From the NCBI GenBank assembly GCA_003244035.1, contig QHBV01000018.1, positions 1 to 12,795 of the forward strand: 12,795 nucleotides of DNA. The letters are read 5' to 3'. Both the position numbers and the translations under genes were made by a program. This document shows, piece after piece, positions 6,513 through 12,664 of the stretch. Below the pieces are notes generated by a model. It saw only the letters and a list, made by a program, of their open reading frames with translations. It was not told the DNA's origin and did no database searches. Numbering within the stretch: position 1 is the first letter of the stretch; every line of letters starts with the position of its first letter. Source of the DNA: Solirubrobacterales bacterium (lineage in GTDB: Bacteria; Actinomycetota; Thermoleophilia; Solirubrobacterales; Solirubrobacteraceae).

Positions 6513-7574
6513 ATGATGCGAGCGGCGGTCGGATATCGAGCGGTTGGCCTGGCGGCGGTGCTGATCGTCGCGGCGCTGCTCGTCGCGCAGTTCGTGACGC
6601 TGCTGGCGGTGGCGCTGCTGACGGTGATCCTCTCGCTCCCGCTGGCGGCCGCGGCCGACCGGGCGCAGCGGCGGGGCCTGCCGCGGGCGCTCGGCGCGGT
6701 CACGGCTCTCGTGCTCGCGATCGCCGTGGCCACCGGAATCGGTCTGCTCGTGGTCCCCACCTTCATCGGGCAGGCTCAGCACTTCAGTGCCCGCCTGCCG
6801 GGCGCGATCGCATCCGCCGAGCACTCCGTGCACTCGCTCACAGGGATGTCGACCAAGACGCTGAGCGCCGACATCACCTCTTTCACGCAGCGCTACACGC
6901 AGGACCCGCGGCGCTTGCTCGGGCCACTTGCGACGCTTGGCATCGACCTCGCCGGCGTAATCCTCGCCGTGATCGTCGTACTGGTCTGTGCGCTGTACCT
7001 CGCGATCGACCCGCACGCTCCTCGCGCCGCGCTGCTGGCGCTGCTCCCGGTGGATCGGCGCCCGCAGGCGGAGCGGATCATGGCCCGCGTCCGGACCGCG
7101 TGGCTCGGGTGGCTGACCGCGATCGGGATCGACATGCTCGTGCTCGGGAGCCTCCTGTACATCGGCATGAAGGCGGTCGGCCTCGACTTCGCGCTCGGCT
7201 TCGCGATCTTCTCCGCGCTGCTGACCGTGATCCCGAACTACGGCTCGATCATCAGCGCGATCCCACCCGTCCTGCTGGGGCTCTCCCAGTCCCCGGGCAA
7301 GGCGCTCCTGGTGCTCGGTGTGTACGTGCTCGTCAACCAGATCGAGGGCAACCTGATCCTGCCGCTGGTGATGGCCCGTACGGTCGACCTGCATCCCGCG
7401 GTGGTGGCGATCGGGGTGCTGGTGGTGGCACAGCTGCTGGGGATCATCGGCGTGCTGATCGGGATTCCGGTGATCTCGGTGGCCATGATCCTCGTCGACG
7501 AGCTGTGGATCTCCCCGCAGGAGCGCCGGCCACAAGCGGGGGAGCTTGCGGATCCAGGTGCCGAGCCGGCTTAG
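6513..7574 (+). CDS. AI-2E family transporter (353 aa), plus-strand copy
   Basis: Second AI-2E/UPF0118 membrane protein, paralogous to the minus-strand neighbour. The same blocks occur in the same order: two N-terminal membrane segments (about 10-45), the Arg-rich loop RAQRRGLPRALGA (49-62), a third segment (63-82), a periplasmic helical region (85-140), a fourth segment (about 143-166), and the C-terminal bundle. That bundle carries IPNYGSIISAIPPVLLGL (240-257) and the signature NQIEGNLILPLVMARTVDLHP (275-295). The two copies share most of these motifs but differ in loops and tails, so the duplication is not recent. Two ATGs at 6513 and 6516 are both possible; neither has a clear ribosome site. 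The substrate is unknown; AI-2-like molecules or ion antiport are possibilities known for the family. Confidence 0.93.
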   Translation: MMRAAVGYRAVGLAAVLIVAALLVAQFVTLLAVALLTVILSLPLAAAADRAQRRGLPRALGAVTALVLAIAVATGIGLLVVPTFIGQAQHFSARLPGAIASAEHSVHSLTGMSTKTLSADITSFTQRYTQDPRRLLGPLATLGIDLAGVILAVIVVLVCALYLAIDPHAPRAALLALLPVDRRPQAERIMARVRTAWLGWLTAIGIDMLVLGSLLYIGMKAVGLDFALGFAIFSALLTVIPNYGSIISAIPPVLLGLSQSPGKALLVLGVYVLVNQIEGNLILPLVMARTVDLHPAVVAIGVLVVAQLLGIIGVLIGIPVISVAMILVDELWISPQERRPQAGELADPGAEPA

Positions 7575-7715
7575 GTTCGGACGCTCGCGGATCAGGAGCC
7601 CTCCCCCGGTCAACCCTCCAACAGACACGCCGCCGCGCGGGCAGGCTGGTGCGGGCAAGAGCCCTATGTAAGCCGTGGCCGTCTGCTCCGCGGAATCGCG
7701 TTCGGAGGGGTGACG

Positions 7716-7885
7716 ATGACGCTCCCGTCTGCACCGCCGATGCCGATGATGCCCGCGGACGAGCACGGTGAGCTGACCGGCCTCTACAGCGTCAGCCGCG
7801 GCTGCAGGCCCTCGCGCACGTGGTCTCCGGCAACGAGCCGAGGGTGAATGAGGACAAGCTCCGAGCGCCGCTGTCGAACCCGTGA
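7716..7885 (+). pseudogene. Small unrecognised gene with a single -1 frameshift
   Basis: GGAGGGG at 7704-7710, five bases before ATG 7716, is one of the best ribosome sites in the window. The frame reads MTLPSAPPMPMMPADEHG then ELTGLYSVSR, then degenerates and stops at 7845. One base lost near 7799-7800 would restore RLQALAHVVSGNEPRV then NEDKLRAPLSNP, ending at TGA 7883-7885. The second half has typical local codon use in that other frame. The intended product would be about 56 residues, soluble, with no recognised domain. Its corrected end lies two bases from the convergent glycosidase stop. It may be a recent pseudogene or a sequencing error. The 141 bases before it (7575-7715) hold no gene that I can see. 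Confidence 0.5.
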
Positions 7886-7887
7886 TC

Positions 7888-9132
7888 TCAGCCGGCATGC
7901 GGTCGATCGATGTGACTCGACCGAGCGCCGCCGTCCGGGTTGGCCAGCTCGAGCACGAGCGCGGACCAACTGAAGTCGGTCGCGCCCATGCCCGCCCCCG
8001 TGAACGGGTCGTAGTACTCGCGCAGGCCGGCGTCGGAGACCGCGCGCGCCAGCCGGGCGCCCAGCTCGGCCGCCTGCGCGTCGTAGCCGAGACGCACGAG
8101 CCCGAGCCACAGCAGCCACGCGGCGTTGATCCAGGTCGGTCCGCGCCAGTAGCGGCGCAGGAAGAGGAAGCGGTCATGCAGCGAGAAGCTGCGATCGGAT
8201 GCCGACACCGACGGGGGTCCAAACGGCAGCCAGAAGCTCCCAGGATCCAGCAGATGCTGCTCGACCAGGCGCCGCCCGATCTCCTCGGGAAGATCGGGGA
8301 GGGCGAGCGGAGCGAGGGCCGCCCACGTCAACGGCGCCCGGTGGCCGGTGCGGTCCTTGCGCGAGCCGCGCTTGCGCGAGCCGCGAACGAGCTGCCTAAA
8401 GACGCCCCGGCGCTCGTCGTAGAGGCGCTCGACGAGCACCGGCGTGATCGAGGGCCGGCCGAGCGCGAGGCGCGAGAGGCCGTGCAGCACGTTGACGGCG
8501 GTATCGCAAACGAGCGGACCGCCGCTGGCGGCGATCCGCTCGATCTCGAATCCCAGCCTCCGGTTGCGGTGCACGAGCAGCGGGAACCCCGGCAGCCCGT
8601 CGGCGAACCACCCAAACGTCGAATCGAACTCGGGCGAGCCGTCCAGACCGGATTCGTCGGGCTGGATGATCCACAGCAGGCCGTCGCCATCGAGCGCGCG
8701 CTCGCGCTCGATCCAGTCGTGATGACGGACGATCCCCGGGACGCTCGCCGGATCGCCAACGGCGACTGCCCATGCCCACGCCAGCAGCGGTGGCTGGATC
8801 GTCGCGGTCATGAAGTCCTGACGGGAGCGCACGTTGTAGAACAGCCTTCTGACCCTATCGACGGGCTCGCCCCAGAAGATCGTGTGCCCGATGAATCCAT
8901 CGGGTGCGGCGGCCGCGAGCAGCGTCTCCAGCTCAGCCCTGGCGCGCTCGGGATCGAACCGCCGCCACGCGATCGCGGCGAAGCAGGAGTCCCAGTACCA
9001 CTGCCACGGATAGCGGCCGCGGCTCGGGGCCGTGTAGCGGTAGCGCACTCCGTCGCGGACGCCCTCGCGCGAGTTGCGCTCGAGCGTCGTGCGGCACAGG
9101 CCCGCGAGCGAGGAACCGGTCACAGTGGCCAC
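7888..9132 (-). CDS. (alpha/alpha)6-barrel glycoside hydrolase, GH63 / glucosylglycerate hydrolase-like
   Basis: 414-residue protein resembling the catalytic barrel of GH63-type enzymes and mycobacterial glucosylglycerate hydrolase. It probably hydrolyses a small alpha-glucoside or mannoside such as a compatible solute. Landmarks: QWYWDSCFAAIAW (44-56); the segment WIIQPDESGLDGSPEFD (154-170), where this class carries its catalytic acid in the ESGxDxSPxxD motif; YWRGPTWINAAWLLWLGL (328-345), a substrate-binding barrel helix; and REYYDPFTGAG followed by FSWSALVLEL (371-396), where the general base usually sits. Glu372 is a candidate base. There is no signal peptide, so it acts in the cytosol. 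A basic KRGSRKDR insertion lies at about 254-261. GTG 9132 is used as start; a second GTG at residue 4 is equally possible. It stands alone, convergent with the small frameshifted gene. Confidence 0.8.
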   Translation of the reverse strand: MATVTGSSLAGLCRTTLERNSREGVRDGVRYRYTAPSRGRYPWQWYWDSCFAAIAWRRFDPERARAELETLLAAAAPDGFIGHTIFWGEPVDRVRRLFYNVRSRQDFMTATIQPPLLAWAWAVAVGDPASVPGIVRHHDWIERERALDGDGLLWIIQPDESGLDGSPEFDSTFGWFADGLPGFPLLVHRNRRLGFEIERIAASGGPLVCDTAVNVLHGLSRLALGRPSITPVLVERLYDERRGVFRQLVRGSRKRGSRKDRTGHRAPLTWAALAPLALPDLPEEIGRRLVEQHLLDPGSFWLPFGPPSVSASDRSFSLHDRFLFLRRYWRGPTWINAAWLLWLGLVRLGYDAQAAELGARLARAVSDAGLREYYDPFTGAGMGATDFSWSALVLELANPDGGARSSHIDRPHAG

Positions 9133-9206
9133 TGGCTGCCCATCGGCGCAGTATTTTCACGCCTGGTCGCACGATCGCGCTCGCAGGGGGCGGTGACCGC
9201 CGCTCA

Positions 9207-9354
9207 ATGACCGCACGAGTTGCTCGCATCCACGCGATCCACGTGTTTGCGGCCGGGTGGACGGTGGGCGGGGGTGGCCGTGTGGCTGCTGGTGCTCGCC
9301 GCGATGGTGCGGGCGCTCGCCGAACCGATCCTTGACGATGTGCTGCGTGGTTAG
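9207..9354 (+). pseudogene. Small single-span membrane protein, frameshifted in a G5 run
   Basis: ATG 9207 opens MTARVARIHAIHVFAAGWTVGG, which then runs into low-complexity Gly/Arg/Ala. Removing one G from the five-G run at 9270-9274 gives VAVWLLVLAAMVRALAEPIL then DDVLRG and a TAG at 9352-9354. That is a 48-residue protein with a clear hydrophobic helix and a charged tail. Both halves have coding-like codon use only in these frames. There is a purine-rich GCAGGGGGCGG stretch upstream but at a poor distance. The homopolymer makes a sequencing error or slippage as plausible as a true pseudogene. No family is recognised. Confidence 0.4.
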
Positions 9355-9402
9355 ACAGCGCCGCCACACGGGTAGCCGATCGGCATTGACAGGCACCGAC
9401 CG

Positions 9403-9805
9403 CTACCTCGCGCTAAGCCAGGCGGTGACGTGCTCGAGGTCTGCGCCCAGCTCGGCGAGGGCGCGTTCACGGCCGGCGCCATCCCGGCGCCCAGGATGGG
9501 TGTACCGTCACGGTCACGAGCTCGGCCAGTGGCGAGTCGAGCGGTGTTCCCCGGTCGCGCCCGATCCTCACCTGCGGACCAGCCGTGTGCGGCGGTGGCG
9601 CCGAGGCAGACCAGTGCGCTCGGGTGCACGAGCTGGATCTCGGCCCCCAGCCACGGCAGGCAGCTACACCCTGGCCCATCACTGCCTGCGTCGCGGGCTC
9701 CCACAGGTCGCAGGCCCGGCATCCGTCGATCGCCGCCTGCATCCTCGCCGGCGTCGGTCGCGCCGGGACCGGAGCAGGCGGACGATCACCGGCAATCAAA
9801 GGCAT
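9403..9805 (-). pseudogene. UdgX-type uracil-DNA glycosylase relic with internal deletion and frameshifts
   Basis: The start (ATG 9805) reads into MQAAIDGCRACDLWEPATQA then VMGQG, the N-terminal Fe-S cysteine region of family-4/UdgX uracil-DNA glycosylases. It then jumps directly to VAACR. A one-base loss follows, giving WLGAEIQLVHPSALVCLGAT then AA, another shift gives VRIGRDRGTPLDSPLAELV then TVTVHPS, and a third gives RERALAELGADLEHVTAWLS then AR and a TAG at 9405-9403. About 80 residues are missing, including the GEQPGD catalytic motif and the KRRxxH loop that defines UdgX. The product cannot be active. Order and spacing of the surviving blocks match the family, so this is one decayed gene. 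Its start faces the DUF72 gene with 23 bases between. Confidence 0.8.
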
Positions 9806-9828
9806 CTCCCCCGAGGAGTACCCCGCTG

Positions 9829-10560
9829 ATGAAGCCCGTACGCATCGGCTGCTCGGGGTGGATGTACGACGACTGGCGGGGGCGCCTGTACCCGGCGAGC
9901 GAGCCCAAGCGCCGGTGGCTCGAGCTGTACGCGGCGCGCTTCGACACGGTAGAGGTCAACGCCACCTTCTATCGCCTGCAGCATCGTGAGGCGGTTGACG
10001 CCTGGGTCCGGCAGACGCCGGAGGGATTCACCTTCGCCGTCAAGGCGAGCCGCTATCTGACCCATGTCAAACGGCTTGCGAACATCGACGAGGGGATCAA
10101 GCGCTTCTACGAGCCGTTGGAGCCGTTGCTGCAAGCGGGGCGGCTGGGGCCGGTCCTATGGCAACTGCCCGAGAGCTTCCATCGCGACGATGCCAGGTTG
10201 CACGCCTGGCTGGAGCGCCTTCCGCCGGGGCTGCACACGATCGAGCTCCGCCATCCGAGCTGGTTTGTGCCGGAGGTCATGGACGCGCTGCGCAGCAGTG
10301 GCGTGGCCCTCACGATCGGAGATCATCCCGAACGTCCGTTCCAATCCCACGAGGCCACCTCGAGCTGGCGCTTCGTGCGCTTTCACTACGGGACATGCGG
10401 GCGCGAGGGCAACTACTCGCCTACCGAGATCGAGCGCTGGGCGCGCAGGATCAGCCAGTGGCGACGAACGCATGAGGTGTTCACATACTTCAACAACGAC
10501 TGGCGTGGGTTTGCCCCGGCCAATGCAAAGGCGCTGGCACGACGCTGCTCACCCGTCTGA
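9829..10560 (+). CDS. DUF72 (YecE-like) TIM-barrel protein
   Basis: Complete 243-residue member of the DUF72 family, a cytosolic TIM-barrel fold of unproven reaction. Family landmarks: IGCSGWMYDDWRGRLYP (6-22) at the N-terminus, FDTVEVNATFYR (38-49), PEGFTFAVKASRYLTH (64-79), LGPVLWQLPESF (107-118), TIELRHPSW (137-145), and the late FNNDWRGFAPANA (221-233). GAGGAG at 9813-9818, ten bases before ATG 9829, supports the start; the frame extends upstream but that part is the antisense of udgX. The last codons overlap the convergent USP-like gene by 12 bases. DUF72 genes often sit near DNA-repair or Fe-S genes, and here the neighbour is a ruined uracil-DNA glycosylase. A functional link is only suggestive. 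Confidence 0.92.
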   Translation: MKPVRIGCSGWMYDDWRGRLYPASEPKRRWLELYAARFDTVEVNATFYRLQHREAVDAWVRQTPEGFTFAVKASRYLTHVKRLANIDEGIKRFYEPLEPLLQAGRLGPVLWQLPESFHRDDARLHAWLERLPPGLHTIELRHPSWFVPEVMDALRSSGVALTIGDHPERPFQSHEATSSWRFVRFHYGTCGREGNYSPTEIERWARRISQWRRTHEVFTYFNNDWRGFAPANAKALARRCSPV

Positions 10561-10968
10561 GCTCGCCACCGTCGCACGGTCGACAGGAATGCCGAAACGG
10601 CTCTGGAGCTCGGACTCGTCCATCTCCTCGCGGTAACGCTGCTCGGAGTCCGGGTGGGCGAAGACCACGATCCGGTCGGCCTTAAACGTGTTGAGCGCGT
10701 CCGCGACCGCCTCGATCGGGTCGCCCTCGCCGGTGTCGCTGCTGGCCCTCACACCACCATCACCGAGCTGTTCGACGCTGCTGCGGCGCACCTCCTCTGC
10801 TCGCTGAATTGGCTCGTCGGAGTCCGAGAGCCAGAACTGGATCGGGCCCGTGTGCAGGGCGGGCGCCACGACCATCACCTGGATCTCCGCGGGCTTGACG
10901 TCGTCGGGAAGCACATCGCGCAGCTGCTTGGCTGAGAACGGTTCGCTGGTGAGCACGAGCACCTTCAT
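10549..10968 (-). CDS. Universal-stress-protein-like (Rossmann-type) protein
   Basis: 139-residue soluble protein with the alternating strand-helix layout of the USP/adenine-nucleotide alpha-hydrolase-like fold. It has strand 1 MKVLVLTSEP, strand 2 IQVMVVAPA, a charged helix (PIQRAEEVRRSSVEQL), the block GDPIEAVADALNTFKADRIVVFAHP, which resembles the USP GDPxxAI...DLIVVG segment, and a C-terminal IPV strand. The classical ATP loop (G-x2-G-x9-G-S/T) is absent; HPDSEQRYRE stands in its place, so nucleotide binding is doubtful. ATG 10968 is preferred over a TTG one codon upstream. No clear ribosome site is present. The 3' end overlaps the convergent DUF72 gene by 12 bases. A stress or signalling role is inferred from the fold only. 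Confidence 0.72.
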   Translation of the reverse strand: MKVLVLTSEPFSAKQLRDVLPDDVKPAEIQVMVVAPALHTGPIQFWLSDSDEPIQRAEEVRRSSVEQLGDGGVRASSDTGEGDPIEAVADALNTFKADRIVVFAHPDSEQRYREEMDESELQSRFGIPVDRATVASSDG

Positions 10969-11040
10969 CAATCATGCGGTACCCCGGACAGGCGAGGCGG
11001 TAACGCGTCGACGCCGGCAGTCACCGCAGCGACAGCCGGC

Positions 11041-11068
11041 TTGCGGGTCAGCGGCCACCGAGTAGACT
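11041..11068 (+). promoter_or_regulatory. Candidate promoter of the proline-rich/basic small-gene pair
   Basis: TTGCGG (11041-11046) and TAGACT (11063-11068) are separated by 16 bases. Transcription would begin about 7 bases before ATG 11082. The element supports plus-strand reading of the low-complexity ORF. A GCCGGC...GCCGGC inverted pair at 11013-11018 and 11035-11040 lies just upstream. Confidence 0.4.
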
Positions 11069-11081
11069 TCCGCCGTAGCCG

Positions 11082-11237
11082 ATGCCCGCCGTGAACACGA
11101 TCCCCGACCCAAGTCCACCCCTGCCCGGGCCGCCCGGCCCAGGGCCGGAGCCTCCAGCCCCCCCGGATCCTACGCCGCCGGCGCCGGGACCAGATCCCGG
11201 CCCGCTTCCGCCGGGGCCCACGCCACCGGTGATCTGA
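11082..11237 (+). CDS. Proline-rich mini-protein (51 aa, 26 prolines)
   Basis: ATG 11082 to TGA 11235-11237 encodes a peptide beginning MPAVNTIPDPSPP and ending GPTPPVI. I count 26 prolines in 51 residues. The remainder is mainly Gly, Ala, Thr and four acids (Asp9, Glu23, Asp29, Asp38); there is no Lys, Arg, Cys or aromatic residue. Seven PP pairs include PPG twice and PPD once, motifs known to stall ribosomes without EF-P. It would form a polyproline-II rod rather than a fold. A promoter-like pair lies upstream, but the ribosome site is poor. The basic 54-residue gene follows after 48 bases. The minus strand of the same DNA reads Gly-rich, so the strand is not certain. Possible roles: a leader peptide, a cell-wall linker or a binding partner of the basic protein. 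None is shown. Confidence 0.45.
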   Translation: MPAVNTIPDPSPPLPGPPGPGPEPPAPPDPTPPAPGPDPGPLPPGPTPPVI

Positions 11238-11285
11238 CCGCCGGCGGGGCCAGACCGGCGGTCACGGACACCAAGGAGAGATGAA

Positions 11286-11450
11286 ATGGCAAGCAAGCGC
11301 AAGGTAGTTGTCTCGGTCGACCCGCCCAAGCACCGGCCCACCTCGACCGAGCGGCGCGCTGCCGCGATCGCTGCGATCGCAGGCAAGCAGCAGGATCTCA
11401 AGCGCGAGGCGGCGGAGCGGCGCGCAAAGCGCTCGGCCAAGACTGCTTGA
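11286..11450 (+). CDS. Small highly basic Ala/Arg/Lys-rich protein (54 aa)
   Basis: AAGGAGAG (11273-11280), with AGGAG seven bases before ATG 11286, is a near-perfect ribosome site and the main reason for the call. The protein starts MASKRKVVVSVDPPKHRP and ends RAKRSAKTA before TGA 11448-11450. It has 7 Lys, 8 Arg and 5 acidic residues (net about +10). There is a short beta-like VVVSV stretch, then a long probable helix from about residue 20 to the end (TERRAAAIAAIAGKQQDLKR and onward). Such composition suits a nucleic-acid- or ribosome-associated peptide, but I recognise no family. A second ATG at 11281 opens only an eight-codon frame and is rejected. It is probably co-transcribed with the proline-rich gene. 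Confidence 0.7.
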   Translation: MASKRKVVVSVDPPKHRPTSTERRAAAIAAIAGKQQDLKREAAERRAKRSAKTA

Positions 11451-11486
11451 GCGCCACCTGAGCGGCGGTCGATTCCCTGGCCGCCC

Positions 11487-11594
11487 GGTCAACGTCCCTC
11501 TCGGTCCCCCGCCCGCACCCGGTGGGACGATGACCCCGGTGGGGACGGTCAACGTCCCACTGAGCGTGCAAGTGACGCCGAGTGGGACGCTGAC
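11487..11594. repeat. Two tandem 60-base units, each carrying an inverted repeat (GGGACG/CGTCCC array)
   Basis: GGTCAACGTCCC occurs at 11487-11498 and again at 11547-11558, exactly 60 bases on. Near-inverted copies GGGACGATGACC (11524-11535) and GGGACGCTGAC (11584-11594) are also 60 bases apart. Each unit can fold: the second as GTCAACGTCCCACT (11548-11561) against AGTGGGACGCTGAC (11581-11594), 13 of 14 pairs with a 19-base loop; the first with 11 of 12 pairs and a 25-base loop. Between the units, GGGACGGTCAACGTCCC (11542-11558) is itself a palindrome with a five-base spacer. The array fills most of the 212-base gap 11451-11662 before the ABC transporter. No T-tract follows, so a simple terminator is unlikely. 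Confidence 0.7.
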
Positions 11595-11662
11595 TTGCCA
11601 CGACGAGCCAGTGAGCTCGGACCCCAGCCACTCCACCCCGCGGAGATCCTACGGCCGGCCGC

Positions 11663-12664
11663 GTGCAATCCGGTAGCCAACCCGAGCCGGCCGCAGTCGT
11701 GGCGGACCTCGTCAAGCGCTACCCGAAGTCACCGGTCAACGCGGTTGACGGAGTTTCGTTCAGCGTCCGAGCCGGCGAGGTGTTCGGCCTGCTCGGACCG
11801 AACGGCGCCGGCAAGACCACGACGATCGGCGTGCTCACCACGCGCGTGCGCCCGACCTCCGGGAGCGCGGCCGTCGGCGGCGTCGACGTCGTGGCCGACC
11901 CCGTCCACGCGCGCAGACAGGTCGCGGTGGTTCCGCAACGCAGCAACCTCGACCGCTCACTTTCGATCCGCGACAACCTGATCTTCCACGCGGCGTACCA
12001 CGGCGTCGCGCCACGCGAGCGTGCCCACCGCGCCGATCGGCTGCTGGACGAGTTCGGTCTGCTCGACCGTGCCAAGACCAAGCCAGACTTCTTCTCCGGA
12101 GGCCAGTCGCAGCGGGTGATGATCGCCCGCGCCTTGATGCATTCTCCGCTGTTGCTGTTTCTCGACGAGCCGACCACGGGCCTGGATCCGGCCGCCCGGC
12201 TGTTCGTCTGGGATCGCCTCCGGGAGCTGCAGCAACGCGGCGTGACGCTCGTCCTCACGACCCACGACATGGAGGAGGCCGCCGCGCTCGCCGATCGCGT
12301 CGGGATCATGGATCACGGCAAGCTGCTCGCGCTCGACAGCCCGGTCCGGCTGATCCGCTCGCTGCGCGGCAGCGCGACACTCGAGCTCAGCATCCGCGCC
12401 GAGGACGCAGCGACTGCCGGCGAGCTGACCGAGGACCTCGCGCGGCTGCCCGGCGTCGAGCGGGGCGAGCTGCTCGACGGCGCCGCCGAGAGCAGCCCGG
12501 AGCTGCGCGTCGTGCGCCTGTACGTGAATGGTGACGCGCCGCGGGTGATCGCGCCGGCGGCGACCCTCGCAGCTGGGCGCGGCCTGAGCCTCAGCGATGT
12601 CCACATCGGCACGCCGACGCTCGAGGATGTCTTCATTCAGCTCACCGGAAGGACCCTCAGATGA
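11663..12664 (+). CDS. ABC transporter ATP-binding protein (DrrA-type exporter)
   Basis: Cytosolic ATPase of an ABC-2 type exporter, 333 aa, of the DrrA/daunorubicin-resistance group. Visible motifs: Walker A GPNGAGKTT (45-53), Q-loop Gln92 in VVPQRSNLD, ABC signature FSGGQ (144-148) followed by SQRVMIARAL, Walker B LLLFLDEP (163-170), D-loop GLD, and H-loop His201 in TTHDMEEA. After about residue 230 comes a C-terminal accessory domain of about 100 residues ending TLEDVFIQLTGRTLR, typical of DrrA-like proteins. The start is GTG 11663. GGAG at 11642-11645 is too far for a good ribosome site, and a GTG at 11699 is an alternative that still keeps Walker A. It overlaps the permease gene by ATGA, so the two are translationally coupled. 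The substrate (drug, lipid or polymer) is not evident. Confidence 0.95.
   Translation: MQSGSQPEPAAVVADLVKRYPKSPVNAVDGVSFSVRAGEVFGLLGPNGAGKTTTIGVLTTRVRPTSGSAAVGGVDVVADPVHARRQVAVVPQRSNLDRSLSIRDNLIFHAAYHGVAPRERAHRADRLLDEFGLLDRAKTKPDFFSGGQSQRVMIARALMHSPLLLFLDEPTTGLDPAARLFVWDRLRELQQRGVTLVLTTHDMEEAAALADRVGIMDHGKLLALDSPVRLIRSLRGSATLELSIRAEDAATAGELTEDLARLPGVERGELLDGAAESSPELRVVRLYVNGDAPRVIAPAATLAAGRGLSLSDVHIGTPTLEDVFIQLTGRTLR

Noticed and set aside
6504..8222. Long minus-strand open frame of 572 codons across the AI-2E gene and beyond
   Set aside because: It is antisense to a clear AI-2E transporter; its product is rich in Arg, His, Asp and Gln with no domain pattern, as expected from GC-rich antisense.
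7882..9210. Plus-strand frame of 442 codons opposite the glycosidase
   Set aside because: The opposite strand carries recognisable glycosidase motifs; this frame has only Arg/Glu/Gln/Pro-rich antisense composition.
11048..11440. Gly-rich minus-strand frame opposite the two small plus-strand genes
   Set aside because: Its N-terminal half is antisense of the basic gene, which has a strong ribosome site, and no start or ribosome site was found close to the Gly-rich part. It remains the main alternative to the proline-rich reading.
11451..11486. GGCGG...CCGCC possible hairpin after the basic gene as a terminator
   Set aside because: Only a five-pair stem with no T-tract; not distinguishable from background in GC-rich DNA.
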